Program-made: the position numbers and the translations under genes
Part shown: one piece after another, positions 1-11,894 of the stretch
Numbering within the stretch: position 1 is the first letter of the stretch
Layout: each line of letters begins with the position of its first letter
Notes under the pieces: model-generated
What the model was told of the DNA's origin: nothing
What the model saw: the letters and a program-made list of their open reading frames with translations, nothing else
The model's database searches: none
Assembly (NCBI GenBank): GCA_009829735.1
Contig: CM020618.1
Span: 14,428,568-14,492,567, forward strand
Direction: 5' to 3'
Origin: Pyropia yezoensis
Lineage: Eukaryota; Rhodophyta; Bangiophyceae; Bangiales; Bangiaceae
Length of the DNA stretch: 64,000 bases

Positions 1-1498
1 GAGTGCGGGTCCGCAGGTTCATAGGAAAACGACCGCTTTGAGGCCCAGCGCAGATCCTCATCGAAGTCACCTCGAGGACCAGGTTTAGGACCTTGGATCT
101 GAGCGCCGAGGTGTGGTAAGTGTGCGTAGACGATCGAACGGACCGGAAAAAGTCCATCGATGGGTCGCTTTTCGCCATGTCATGCGGCCAGGTCATCAAG
201 ATGCTTGGCTCGTGGGTTCAGGCCATCGGACCCCCACTCGGCGCCCGCTGGCCGCGTGACCCCTGCATCCACCCCACGACGACAGGTGCCTGTACTTGGC
301 ACAAGCACATGCACTCCGACCACCGCAGGCCAACCACGCGGCCGTCCCCTCCCCGACCCTCCACAGCAACACGTGCCGCCACACTTGCCACAACCTCCCC
401 CACACGCGCTGCCTGCTGCTCTTGCGGTGCCTGTTCTCCCGCGCCAATCGTTCCCGCGTATCCCCAACCACCCCCCCTGCGCTGCCGTGCCCAATCTTGG
501 TGATCCTGCACATGTGTGACCTGTTGCCACGCGCTGTGTCGGCTACTGGCATCAGTGCGCCCCGCTCAATATCAAGTCGGCGCAGGCCGTGCCGCAGCTG
601 CCGACCACCGGCGGTGCTGCCCCACCCCTGTTTCTCTTGGTGGTGGCGATGCCGCTGCTGCCCACAACCGCGCCGGTACTTTCTCCCCACTTTCCATCGC
701 GGCGCAGGCCGTCCCACTGCTGTCAACCACCTCGGCAGCGCTCCCCTACCCTTCTTTCATTTAGTGCCTGACGTGCCGCTGCGGCCGGTCACTGCGGCGG
801 CGCTCCCTCCCCCTTCCTCCGCGTGCTGGACGTGCCGCTGCGGCCGGCCATCGCGCTGATGCTCACTCCCCCCTTCCACATCGCTTGACGTGCGGCAGCT
901 GCTGGCCACCATGGCGGCGCTCACCTCACCCTCTGACGGTGCCCGATGTGCTGCTGTTGTGGGCTGCGGCGTCAATGCTGCCCCCTTCCTCGGGTCGGTG
1001 CTTTACGTAGTACAACTGGTGGCCGCCGCGGAGGTGTCCCACCACCTCTCTGTTGGTCACTGACGTGCCGCTTCTCCTCGCTACTGAGACGGGGTTCCCA
1101 CCTTCCCCCGCCGCGCTCTTGACAGCGGCGAATTTCAATCTCATCCTGGAGGAATTCTGTCCCGTCTCAGGACTCAGCCTGAGTAGTTGACGTGTATGGC
1201 AGTGGAATTTGCATCGAAGACCCGAGCAAGAGCGCGGATCCTTTGCGACCCCTCCGAAGAGACGGATCAAAGCATGTCGATCGTCTCAGATCCGCGGACG
1301 GCCGCAGATCCGCTCACCGGCATTGTATTACCGAACAGGGGCTCTGTGAAGTTGCATTCCCTATACCCTGCCCTTCAGCTCACGGGTCGCCCAGAAACAG
1401 GACCCGCTCGGATTGCTCTCGGGTCTGCGGGTCTCGAGAGAAGGAGACGAACTGGAACATCAGCCAGCCATGCAAATTTGTTCTGCGCAAAATACCTC
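1..1498. other. No recognisable gene; C-rich flank with a tandem array
   Basis: I see no supportable gene. The open frames here are short, Pro/Arg/Ser-rich and overlap on both strands, as expected from GC-rich non-coding DNA. The only structure I trust is the degenerate tandem array annotated separately. Confidence 0.6.
577..1140. repeat. Degenerate ~57-62 bp tandem repeat array
   Basis: About nine to ten imperfect units follow one another. Each opens with a version of GACGTGCCGCTGC, runs through a CGGC-rich middle and ends in a C+T tract such as CTCCCTCCCCCTTCC. Clear unit starts are near 577, 639, 700, 767, 827, 884, 941 and 1058. In one frame the units read as ~19-20-residue repeats resembling VPLLPTTAAALPPP, broken by stops and small indels. 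It is either a minisatellite or a decayed exon that once encoded a Pro/Leu repeat. I scored the repeats by eye; unit boundaries are approximate. Confidence 0.5.
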
Positions 1499-1590
1499 GC
1501 GCCCTGTGAGATTCGAACTCACGCGGTGAAACACCACTAACTCTCGACTACTTTAGCAGGCTAGCGCCTTAACCACTCGGCCAAAGGCGC
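1499..1590 (-). tRNA. tRNA-Ser(GCU) with an 11-nt intron
   Basis: On the minus strand the 92 nt fold as a class II tRNA. The acceptor GCGCCTT pairs with AGGGCGC. The D-arm is GCC/GGC, and the T-arm is GTGAG-TTCGAAT-CTCAC. A long variable arm (TGGTG-TTT-CACC) marks the serine/leucine class. The anticodon loop reads CTGCTA, giving anticodon GCT (plus-strand bases 1555-1557), which reads AGC/AGU serine codons. The 5' anticodon stem CTAGC pairs with GTTAG only if 11 nt (about 1543-1553) are removed directly 3' of anticodon-adjacent base 37, the canonical eukaryotic nuclear intron site. The mature length would be 81 nt. CCA is not encoded. The gene looks intact. Confidence 0.9.
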
Positions 1591-4500
1591 TCTACGTACA
1601 TCACAAAAATGTTGTGGCATCTATTCAAAAGGGGTAAGACGTGAGGCGCGCGTGACCCCAGTCTATTTTGATGTGCTCTACCGTTCTTGAACGCGAATGC
1701 ATCCGAAGAATGCCGCAGAGGTAGCCTTTTTTTGCACAGCCGAACTCGTTATGCGTTTTACGTCTCGATGCAGTGAAGCTCTCCTCGTCATAAGGAGAGC
1801 GGCCCTTTAATAAGAACAAGCGAGACTTCTAAAGATTCCTCCGAGCTTCACGGCAGCACGTCGGGCCTCTCAGCGCAGGCCAGTCCCTGGTGGGCGACAA
1901 AGTGGCGCTTTATGGCGGTTCCAAACAAGTGGGTCCGCAGTTTCGATTGTGCCTTGAATTGTACTCTTCCTGTAACTGGTCCTGTACTTCCCCATGACGG
2001 CCGCGCCGGTGGCGCGCGGCTCGAATTATGCGGCGGTCTTCCACCCCGCTGTGGAGCGGGCGCTTCCTGGCGCCTCGTCCCATCGATGGGCGCCTGCCCG
2101 CGGGTGGTGTCTGCCTCCCCCCGCGCGCACCGGCGGCCGTCACTGGCGGGCCCCGCCGCGGGACGGGGTACCGTGCGTCCCCGCCCTCCACTTCATCCTT
2201 GTTGCGGCGGCCCCTGCCTTTGGCTGCTGCTTTTGTGCCTCTCCTCCGTTTTTGTGGCCGCCCGCGCAGTGAAAGTTGGCGGCAGAGGCGGCGGCGGCAA
2301 CGCGCGCGCGCGCGTGCGCGCGCGGCACCGTTCACCCCCCCTGCTTCCACTCGCCTCTGCCCGGCAGCGGCGCCCCCGCCTGCGCAGGTGCGCGCCGGCT
2401 GCTCCCCCCGCCCCCCCCCGCCCTTGGCGTGCTTTGGGGGGCACCGGCGTGGGGCACCGGCACGGGGGCGGCGCGACCCGCCGCGGTACAAGACCCGCGG
2501 CGGGGACGGGTCACCGCCGACCAGACCGGTCGGCAGCGTCCTGTCTCCTCGCGCTTGCCCGCCCGCCCACCCTTGTGCGTTTTCGAGGCTGCTGCTGCTC
2601 GAGGGTCATAGCGCCCTTCTTCCTCGTGCGAGACGCATCACTCGCCGCTCGCGCTTGCCGCACGGGCCGCGACGCTGGGTCAACTTGCCGCGCGGTCTAC
2701 ATCGCGAGCTGGACCGCTGATGGCAGGGCAGCCAACGCCCTATCCGCCCGCTGGCCCATCTCAAGACGTCTGCGCTGCTCCGAGCTGGCTGTCTGCTTGC
2801 GTCTCACCGCCTGTACCTTTGTTTTTCTCCGTCTATCCACGTAGGGCCGCCCCGCTACGCGGGGCAGCCAGCTAGCGGCCAGGGGGCGCTAGCCTAGCCT
2901 ACGGTGTATTATCTATAAAAGTCACGTTACTGGCGCATCTTCCCCTCTTGGCCCCTGGTTAAGTCTTCCACAGCAAGCCCCGAATGCAGTGTGCCGACTT
3001 CTGGACAATCCAAACGCGACCACAAGTGCATGAACAACGGAACGAGCCTATTACGTGCTAGTTACTAGCTGAAGAAAAACCAACAGCGTGCTGTGGCGCT
3101 CAGATCTCAGGTAGCATGCCATTGACTCTTGTGACAGTGGGTCTCGAGCTCAACGCTGCTTGCTTAAACGAATGCTGTGTTCTGTTGCGTTCTCCATTGT
3201 CTTTCCTCCATCACACACCGCGTGATGCGAGAAAAACTGACAATGAGCCGCGCAGCCGGCGGATGTCTTTGGAAAATCTTCAGAAGTCCTGGATCCCTCT
3301 GTTGTATTGCAAAGGAGCGCTGTATGCTTCAGCGCTTCGTTGCACCAGGATGAACAGCAGTCGAAGGCGCATCATCTGGGAAATGTAACCGGACATCTGC
3401 AGCTCGTTTGTGTTCTTGTCCTGGTCAGCCGAAATTGGGCACCCAGCAAGAGAGCTCGACAATTGCGGTTCTTTAGTGTTGAAAACACGTTCTTCTCCAG
3501 CAGCTCGAACAGAGACACGGGCTAAAGAAGAACATTTCCTACACTGTGCGCGAGACCAGAAAAGCCTTCATCTGCAGCTATTCGAAACTTGATTGGAACT
3601 CGAACTGGTCTTTCTTGAAGAGCTCTACAGTCTCCGTTGGGTAAGAGCTCCCGTTCTCGGAAGAGCTTCATACAGAGCGTACAATGAATTGTGCAGTGGG
3701 TCCATCTGAGGAAGACTCTGGGGCACTCACGTACATCGCGTGCCCTCTAGCACCGTGCATGAAGCTACAGGCCCGGGAAGTATTCCCCATGGCTCCAAAA
3801 AAAAATACTCGACACTGTCAACACGTCCGTCGCGATGAACACCACAGTTTGCTTTTCATCAGAAAACGCTCTGGGACACCGGCGAGAGAAGGCGGGGGAG
3901 AGCCCAAGAGCATGACCAAAAAGTGCTAGTTGAGATGCATCGCCTGATAGAAGACTCCCTTGATCGGAACGGTGAACGAGCTCCGACAATGCCTCAGATA
4001 TCCGTGCATCTCGACTGCTCTCGCTGAGCAGCCAGCCAGTCTGAGCCTCTCCAACTTTGATGGGGACCCCGTGGCCGAATGTAGGAGAAAACCCACCAAA
4101 TCCACCAACTTTTGCTGTCGACTGTGCGTCGTTCTTGACTCTGTCGGGCACGTCGGTGCCGGTTCCTGGATTTTTGGGAGCGGGCCTGCGAGGAGTCATG
4201 GAGGGGGTGATGTGTGCAGACACCTTGAGACGCCGTTAAAAAGGAAGTCACGAACATGGGCGGCTCACGGCACGACCACAACCCACCAGTACGTCCCCGG
4301 CAGCCTGGACCGCGCATATTGTGCATGAGCATCGGTATCAGAACCAAGTGAAAAGACATTCAGAGCGCTTAACGACTCTGGTGCCGTTCAAAGAGCTCTT
4401 GCGTATGCTCTGTGCCAATTGGCGCTCAGTCGGCAATAAACCCGCGTGGATGTACAGAGCTGGACTGTAAATCAGTTCGCTTACGAAGCCGGTGCACTTC

Positions 4501-5052
4501 CTGTTCGAATAACCACTGCCTGATTTCACACTATCTCCGGTGATTTTGGCAGCGATGCACGGCCCAGCTCACGGCCGTCTTCTCTCATCAATGTTCACGC
4601 TTGCTCTGGGAGCTCGCCAGGCGCGTCCTTGATGGTGGCGCATTTGCAGGATTGCGCAGTTTCACATCGTTCTTGAAAGAAGCGCTTATGACCAGACGAT
4701 GTGGTTGGCCTTTTTTGCGAATACACCCAGCACACGGAGCTGCCGCGCCCTCTTCGGCAACATAAGCCTGGGCCAAGCGCCCACATTCCTGAGAAAGCCG
4801 TTCGCAGAGTTTTCACCTCCCCCAGTTGCCTGCGGCACTCTCCACGAATGCTTGGATGGCCCGATTTCCAGAGATCAACACACGTGAAGCTGCGCTCTGT
4901 TGTCACAAAGCTCGTCTTGAGCGGGCGTGTGGGCCCCGCATTCGTCGGACACTAACGCCAACCGAATGGTCGTGCGTGCCTGGACCGCCGGGCGGGACGA
5001 CCGTCTCAGACCACGACTTGCAGATGACCACCTTCATCCGCGCGCTCTTTTA
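1591..5052. other. No recognised gene; GC-rich block and small inverted repeats
   Basis: About 1,980-2,720 is a strongly GC-rich block that opens long frames on both strands, the longest being 310 codons on the plus strand at 1912-2844. They show no domain, and opposing frames are equally open, so I do not call a gene. A (CG)n-like run sits at 2301-2325 and a 10-bp GC stem at 2477-2504. From 3.0 to 5.0 kb the base composition is mixed. A minus-strand frame at 3765-4223 (152 codons) is the most protein-like, but I do not recognise it. Confidence 0.45.
2850..2921 (+). promoter_or_regulatory. Two small hairpins followed by a TATA-like box
   Basis: CCCCGC-TAC-GCGGGG (2850-2864) is followed by an inverted repeat of GCTAGCG (2871-2877) and CGCTAGC (2887-2893), and then by TATAAAAG at 2914-2921. 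The layout resembles a core promoter or the U3 region of a decayed LTR. No convincing coding region follows, so a promoter role is inference. Confidence 0.25.
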
Positions 5053-5890
5053 TCACAAGTACGGAAGTGGGCGCTGTGCACGAGGCGGCTTTAAACCTAA
5101 CGGCTGCTGGGCCGTGCCGATCATGGCGACCGGAATCTTGTGGCTCCCCGTTGCGTCGCACGCCCGAAAGTGAGTCATGAGGTCCTCTGCCTTGATCGCC
5201 TTTGTGGCAAAGGCTTGCAGCAGTCTGTCTGCCTCGACGTAGGATTGGACGGGGATACACCGGTAGAAAAGGCCTGTCTCGTCCATGTTGTAGATACCAC
5301 CTTCCTGGTAGGCCTCGAGATCAGCTTGTGTCTCTGCAATACGCCCGGTCGCCCCCTTTGACTTGCTGACTCGCCGAGCAACCACAGCGCAACGCTCCGG
5401 AGTTTGTCCGCTGCCCTCAGATCTTCACAAAGTGGCAGGAACCCTTCATATCTATGACACCCTGCTTACTCGCGATGCGCTTTGCTCTGGCCTCGTGAAG
5501 GCCGCCAGACCCGGGCTCATGTCGCGCACCCAGCCGCTGGCAGTTCGAGTACCACTCGCATAGATGGTGTGAAAACTGCTCGGAATATGAGGTTCTCCAG
5601 CATGTGGATGATGGGTCCTCAGTCGTCGATGATTCGCACTTGTAGTCAGCCCACTGGCGTAGATTCCTCTCGCGGCTAAGACACCTCTGGGAGGACTTCT
5701 TCACTCGGCCGCCAGCCGACCCCGATCCAGAAAATGGGACAGAACCTGGCAGCGGTCTCGGGAGTACCGCCCACCTCAGTGGTGATATCGTGCTTGCCGC
5801 CACGTATGGAATTATATCTGAAGTTTCGTCTTGCACGCAGAGAGGCCGTGAGTGTAAGTTTTCCCATTGGCTAAGGTGCGCCAACCCCAA
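5053..5890 (-). pseudogene. Decayed pogo/Tigger-type (CENP-B-like) DDE transposase
   Basis: Two minus-strand frames one base out of register (5890-5417 and 5385-5053) resemble consecutive parts of a Tc1/mariner-superfamily pogo/Tigger transposase. The first carries a CENP-B-type helix-turn-helix half: a CEWYSNC-like helix, then EARAKRIASKQGV, then a DMKGS element where family members read D-F-K-G/A-S. The second holds IYNMDETGLFY, the region of the first catalytic Asp, followed by ATGSHKIPVAMIGTAQQP, the typical strand after it. The later DD residues and the C-terminus cannot be followed below ~5050. With a frameshift and missing catalytic residues it cannot be active. Family assignment is by motif recognition only. 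Confidence 0.72.
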
Positions 5891-8543
5891 TTACGGTCCT
5901 GTCTTGCGGGTCTTGGGGGTTTCCGAGCGATTAGAGCTCCTAAAATGGGTTGTGCATCCATGTATTGCAGCACGCCCAATGCTGACTGATCTAGACAGGA
6001 ACACATACAAACTGAAGATGACTATTGGTATTCCTGAGGTATGGCCCCTCTGACCAAAGCTGGTGCTCATCCCACCAATGGCAGCTGCGCATGGGGGTTT
6101 GTTGAAGAGCAAACGGAGGATATGAGATTGCCAGGGAGTTTCCCGACCACATCATCACCAGTTGCAAGATGCACGAATGATCTATGGAGACTTGCTGGGG
6201 ACCCCGCATGTGATCGAGGAGATACGACCGAGATCGAACGAGAAGACAACAGTGATCGGACCAATCAACGTTCAGTTCGAGACTCACGGTCGCCGCAGCC
6301 AATGAAAGGCTTCCCGGGATCTGATCGCCACAAGACGCTATGGATTACTTCCCAGACACAGGCACACCATTGGCTCAACCTCATGCTCATGTGCTGGTGT
6401 TCTTGTTCGGATCGCCGAAAATTGGCCACCTATCAATAAGACCATCTAATATCCTGAATGAAACCGGTCAGCTTTTTTCGACTCACAGTACCAGTTCCAG
6501 GATGAGTCCGAGCGCTTCATGTTGTGGGTCCTTGAAACCTCGTCTCACGTGCTCGTCAGCTTAGTTCTGTAAGGCAAAATGTTCAACTGCCGGGGAATGA
6601 CAACTCTAGGTGCTGGTTTTGAAATGGTCTGCCATCATCTCTGCATCCCCACCACCTCTGTCCGACTGCACGCCTCACCCACCTTCGTATTGACACAAGA
6701 ATGGATCTGCTCGTCCAAAACCCCGGCTCGTTCCGCTTACCAAAGTGTGTATCTGGTCATATGGGCACAATCTCGCTGCCGAGTCAGACAAAGCGAGTGC
6801 GTAGGAGCAACATTGGCATGAGACAAATGGCAAAACTTCACGTCGGCCTTCTTGGAGCTGCCCCGACTGACACTGTCCCACAGACTTGCAGAACATGCTT
6901 AGAACTCTCAGAAATCGCCTAGGTACCGCGCAGAACAGTTCTTTGTACCTCGAAAAGACGCACTCGGCGACTCACTGGGACTATACGAGTCGCTTCGGCT
7001 CGGACCCCGTATGTGGTCCACAGTTCTGGCCAGTTCTAGCCGCAAAAATGCTGTCCGCGGCTGCTCCACGAGCTGTCCGTGTGTGAGATATCGGCTGGCG
7101 TGGGACAGGGTCGTACTCCTCTGCTCCAATGCATGTAGAGCGCAGTGATGTTGCCAAATACCTGACCAAGTCTTTTGGTGGGAGTTTCCGCGTGTGGTGA
7201 CAGGTTGATGGTAATACGCTGCAGTCTTGCTCATCACCTCGCCGAAACTTCTACAGTCGCGATTTGACCTTTCATGCGGTTGACACGCACGACGCCGCTG
7301 GCGCGGACTAGCGGAGCGGCCATCGATTCCGGCGATCCGGACGAACTTCTGTGCGGTGCACGGCGACGACGACGGCACAGACATGCCAGGCGAGTGGAGA
7401 CAGCGATCATGCGCCACTCCGCGGCGACGCGGACACGGGCACAGGAGGCGCCGCAAGGCTCGCATGCGAAGTGGGGGTGCCGTGGCTGCGCGTTACACAA
7501 CGCGGGAGGTCAAAGCCCTCACATGAGCGTGCCGATCCCGACGCTCTTCCTCGCACGCCCTAGCTATTGCTCTCTCGCGCGACGGAGTGCGTGGTGTGCT
7601 TCGACCTGCGTGCTTTTGTAGCTTGGCAGAGCTAACCTGGGCCCGCTCTACAACGTGGGGCTCTCGTCTGTCTTGATTGGCAGGTCTCGGTCTCATCCCT
7701 GGCCTGGGGGGTTTGATGGATTGACGCCGCGGGGTATCGTCGACTGCCGATCCTCGAACTTAGCGCTCAGCAAGTGAATGGCCATGTGGTTTGCAGTAGA
7801 GTCCCCCAAGGACATACAAATGTGTGTAGAAAGCCCCATACGATTCGGTTGCGCGCTAGGAGACCGCGACGCTCAGACGCTCCCCAAGGTTGGAGCGGTA
7901 CAAGGACTACAAGTTCAACACCCCCATCCTCTAGTTCTTTTACTATGACCGAAGCCTCTGCACGACGGCTGGGGACACGGTAAGGGATCTTCGCAGTTTA
8001 CGGTAGGCTGCGCGGATGCTGTGCCGAGCCTCTCCCGTACAAGTTGTTCAGCCAAATCCGTCAGGCCACCACACCCACACCGCACCATACTGGGAGAGAG
8101 TTGCAAAGCTGGGGGGTGGGCTTCACAGTTCGTTGACCTCAGGGCGGGCACGCCCGATATTATTGGTTCACCTAGTTATTCGCAGTTGGCCCAGCCACTA
8201 GATCTTCCAAGAGGACACTTGAGAGACCGACCATCGCCATTTGCTTGCACACCTGTGCGGGTGGACTGTGGTGCGTCGTTTCTCCGCTAGCGTAGGTCTC
8301 TCTGTGTCTCTCCTCCTCAGGAGAATGAGCCTGGCGGAGAGCCTGAGCTTGTGGGTGCAATTCGTTACTTTTCACTTCTGTCTGTTGTGCTTTCGCCCGA
8401 GCTGTTCTTCGCCACAGCAGAATCAACCTGACACACAGGTGTCGTGAAGCTACGTCACCATTCGGAGGTCCAGCTGAACGGCGTCCGATCCCCTATCGGA
8501 CCTTCCCACCCAGCAGCTAAAGGAGGAACAGATTGGCTTTGTT
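5891..8543. other. No recognised gene
   Basis: Only short frames without domains are seen. Stretches near 3.4-3.6 kb and 6.34-6.56 kb encode loosely similar fragments (VFLSWSAEIGHP and VFLFGSPKIGHL), which suggests two old copies of one unidentified repeat. The frames at 6908-7465 (minus) and 7274-7621 (plus) overlap each other and are Arg/Ser-rich, so I do not call them. Confidence 0.4.
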
Positions 8544-9451
8544 TTGACCATCCGCGGTGTGCCCGTGGTGACCAGGGACGGGCTTGTCTCGGGGGAGGAC
8601 CTAGGCAAGCGCTTGGTCGACCTATACCCCTTCGGGGGAATTTTCAAGTCTGGAGATGTTGAGCTCACCGTCAGAACCGCTCCTGGCTTGCCACGCACAT
8701 TCTACCTCAGGCACGGAAAGTACGTGGACGCAGTCGCCGTGCAGGCTTCGGGAATCGACCACGAGGCATTTGTTTCGGTGCGGTCTGGCTTGCCTATCTG
8801 GCGCATGGCAGGCCAGACCTCTGTTGCGCCCTCAACCGCTTGGCGCAGGTGACGCCAACGTCGTCTTGCACACGGCATGTGCAGGAGCGGAAGAAAGTCA
8901 TCACGCACGCGAAGGCGACGTCGGACCTGGGCCTGCTGTGCACCCTGCTTGATCGCGAGACGTTGGATTTGCTCTTTCACACCGACGTCCCCTCCGCCGG
9001 CAACGCCGACCAGTCATCGCGGATTGGCTCCGTCGTCACGCTGCGTGACGGCGCAGACATCTGATGCGTCGTAACCTATTCGTGCAAGAAGGCCCAACGT
9101 GTGCTCAGGAGAATCATGGGAGGCGAGGTGTACGTGTTTGCGGACGCCTTTGACGCGGCGGACATCGATAATTTGGACGTGGAGCGCATCTACCAGCAGC
9201 ACCTGCCGCCCATCATGCTCACCGACTCTCTGCATATGTCGAACATCGTCTCACGAGCGTCTCACACGACGGAGAAGCCCCTTGTGATAGATGTAGCGTC
9301 AGCACGGGAGGCCTTCAAGCGGATAGCGATCCTCAGCGTAAGACTTTTGAATTCGGAGAACAACGTGGCGGCCAGGCTCACCATGCCTCGGCCGTGCGCG
9401 GCCTTGGACGTGGTCTTGCAGAGGGGCGAAGCGAGTAACCCCGTGCGGTAG
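8544..9451 (+). pseudogene. Ty1/copia pol remnant (RT C-terminus and RNase H)
   Basis: The first part (8544 to ~8770) contains a PFGGIFKSGDVEL-like strand expected downstream of the copia RT core. A shift near 8770 then opens a frame reading AYLAHGRPDLCCALNRLAQVT, matching the copia 'A-tRPDl-a-N-aAQVT' segment. In the same frame follow a DLGLL/TDVPSAGNADQSSRIGSVV stretch and, after an in-frame TGA at 9062-9064, GGEVYVFADAFDAADID, then MLTDSLHMSNIVSRASHTTE and a SENNVAARLTMPR stretch. The last corresponds to the RNase H end normally written 'N-ADaLTK'. No LTR, integrase or gag part is seen, so this is a 5'-truncated fossil. The order of motifs, rather than any single one, supports the call. 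Confidence 0.7.
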
Positions 9452-11527
9452 TGGACCATCTGTTCCCCTGCACCGACTGGGTGCTCTTCTGCGGGAGTTC
9501 GGCGAGTCTGCCTTCACACCTTGGCGGGGATGTGCATCCTCGCGCTCAGCCGATGTAGTGCCAAAGAGAGCCAATATATATAGGCGACCAATTGGACGTT
9601 GCTTCTCTGTACTGTCGTATGGTTGGAGTGCTGGGCGTTCCGGCGGTGTGCTTGCGCTGCCGCACTCTTGTAGAGGGTGGTGGTCGCAGTGCGCTTTGAC
9701 CACTGCTGGCCAGGACCCGCGGTCACAGGACCTCGCACAGTCCGACTACATAGGACTTTGTAGCTCATGAGCACCCAACGGATTAACCTTCGGCAAACTT
9801 TCCGAGCGGAGCTGCCTCTATCGTAGTTTTTTGAAGTGTCTTTGAGTGACATGGTACAGAGCTCGGCCGGCCTCTCTTCTAATGCTTTCTTACCCGCCTC
9901 TCCGTGAGCCCTCTTGCTCCTATTCTGATTGACATCTCTTCTTTTCTCTGCTTCCTGCTCGACTGACATGAAGTGTACTGTTTATTTTATTGCAGGACCC
10001 CGAATTTTGTCTCATGGCGACAATAACAACAGACTCACGATAGGCTCATGGCATGCCTCAGATGGCGCACCACTGGCCAATGCGTGCTCCGCGTTAGGGT
10101 GGAAACAGTGCGATCTAAGAGTTTCTCGGGAACTCTGCCAACATCGAAGAGGGAACAGCCATCGCAGGAACCAGCTGCGACCTCTCCCAGTGCTCATGAG
10201 TGGATCGGGCCAATCTAGAGGGAAATCCGCCGAGATCGTGAGAGAAAGCAATAGCTATCTGCCCAACCAGCCTTCGGTGCCAGATCCGCAGCGACTGCAG
10301 GCAATCATCGCCTGATCAAAATGAAATCCCCACAGCACGCTATTGGTCCGCTGTGAGCTTCCAGCACGCGGTTGGCTCATGGCCTTGTTGTTACGCTGCT
10401 GCTCTTGTCTCCATCAGACATACTTCGGGGAACTGCTATAGCTTCGTCACCTACGATGCAATCAGAACACGCATCCCCCTCTCCGCACTCATTTACACAC
10501 ATGTACTTGGGCGGCACGGCGCATATCCCTGGCCCCCTCCATATCCTCTCCCCAGCTCGTCTCGTCCCCTCGGCATTCCCTCGCCTGGTACCCCACCGCC
10601 AATGGGCAGGCATACGACCTGCAGCGTGCAGCTCACGGCGAAGTCACAGCAACAGTGCATCCACGGGAGTCCAATATATCGGGACTCTCAACTAGGGGGA
10701 ATATTTGCACAACGTTACTTCCGACGCTATATTCTCAACGCCATGTTGAATATGCGAAACGTGAATTTGGGCAAATGACACCCCGGACTCTCTCCAAGAG
10801 TGTGAGCACCGGTAAGCCACAGGCCGAAATGCCTGTCACAGACCTCTGTTGAACTGCTCATTAGCCTTCGCATATCCCGATCAACTTCGTCCACTAATAA
10901 ATAAGTCCGTATTCAAAGTATCAGAAGTTCGCACACATTAAGCCACTGATAGCATCCTCAGCAAGTCGAGAGCACACGGGAGGTCACGATGGCCCCCCCG
11001 CTTTCTCGTGCATCTTTCCTGCCAACCTCCCGCGACCGCATCGCATTGAGTCACGAAGCATCATGCGCTAATATTCGTCGCCCTCCATCGATCCACCATT
11101 CGCCACGCCCACCACTCCCCCGCCCCACACGGCCACCATAACCGCCACCACTGCCACACATCCCCTCCGCTGGACATCACCGCTGAAGAATGTGCAAGGT
11201 ACAGCGTCCCGCATGAAATAAATACTGCGAGCCGCATGCGCAATCAATCATGCGAAAGTGGTAGGCCGGGGGAGCAGGGCAGGGGGGCAGGAAGGTGCGT
11301 CGGAGATGAGTGGTCGGCGCTACACTACAAGGGTCAAGGGGATTGCGCGGCACAGGGGTTAGATCGAGGAGCCGGTCAGGACGTCCCCGCGAGGGCCCCC
11401 CCCCCCCCGTAGACGGCCAGTGCCGTCAACGCAGGCTTCGCGAGTCACCACACGCGACAGCTCACCAGCTGCGCGCAACCACAACTGAGGAATTTGCTGA
11501 CAGAAGCCACGCACCAGGGCCTCGAAG
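9452..11527. other. No recognised gene
   Basis: This is mixed-composition sequence with short, domain-free frames. I see no tRNA, LTR or transposase motif. It is the host-side flank of the compound insertion that starts at 11,533. Confidence 0.45.
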
Positions 11528-11532
11528 CTGCT

Positions 11533-11893
11533 TGTACCAATACGGTTGGCCGTATTGTGACCCTAATATTAGGGGGCTACTTCTAACCCTAAACTTTCAA
11601 TTTGAGAGTCCGTACTGGTCACGGTATCTATAAGTTACGTGTGACCAGAGGGACTTGCATCTTGGGGTGGAGGGTAGTTAGTAGTGTCTCCGAGGGTTTA
11701 TAACGAGGGGCCGGCGGCGAATCCACCGCCGGCCAAGGTAGAACAACGAACCCCTTCCATTTGGGCTCCCATCTTGGTCCCGTGGCTTGCGCTCCAAGGA
11801 CAGCAACCTTGGCCTCTCGGTGACGTTGGTGCCGATCCCCCCTGGCGAGTGTTCTCTGAGAGTGGACGTGCAGCGGAAACCTCTTGTTCTACA
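11533..11893 (+). repeat. Family A 5' LTR
   Basis: The LTR starts TGTACCAATACGG and ends TTCTACA, with TG...CA ends. At 361 bp it is close to the 363 bp of the copies at 31,320, 42,026 and 57,772. Near the left end are two perfect palindromic stretches, CAATACGG-TTGG-CCGTATTG and CCCTAATATTAGGG. A TATA-like box and a strong hairpin follow in the middle. It is immediately followed by the primer-binding site. Confidence 0.9.
11697..11734 (+). promoter_or_regulatory. LTR TATA-like box and downstream GC hairpin
   Basis: TTTATAA at 11697-11703 is followed 5 nt later by GGCCGGCGG (11709-11717) and its complement CCGCCGGCC (11726-11734). Both are kept in every family A LTR here. A second hairpin, CCAAGG-7 nt-CCTTGG, lies further on in the LTR. 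The position suggests a core promoter and a structured transcript leader; transcription start is not proven. Confidence 0.5.
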
Positions 11894-11894
11894 T

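Noticed and set aside
1910-2844. 310-codon plus and 193-codon minus frames in the GC-rich block
   Set aside because: Both strands are open together, no motif is present, and composition alone explains the length.
11563-11594. CCCTAA/TTAGGG-like strings in family A LTRs suggesting telomeric repeats
   Set aside because: They are a single palindrome plus one CTAACCCTAAA, part of the LTR itself, without tandem repetition.
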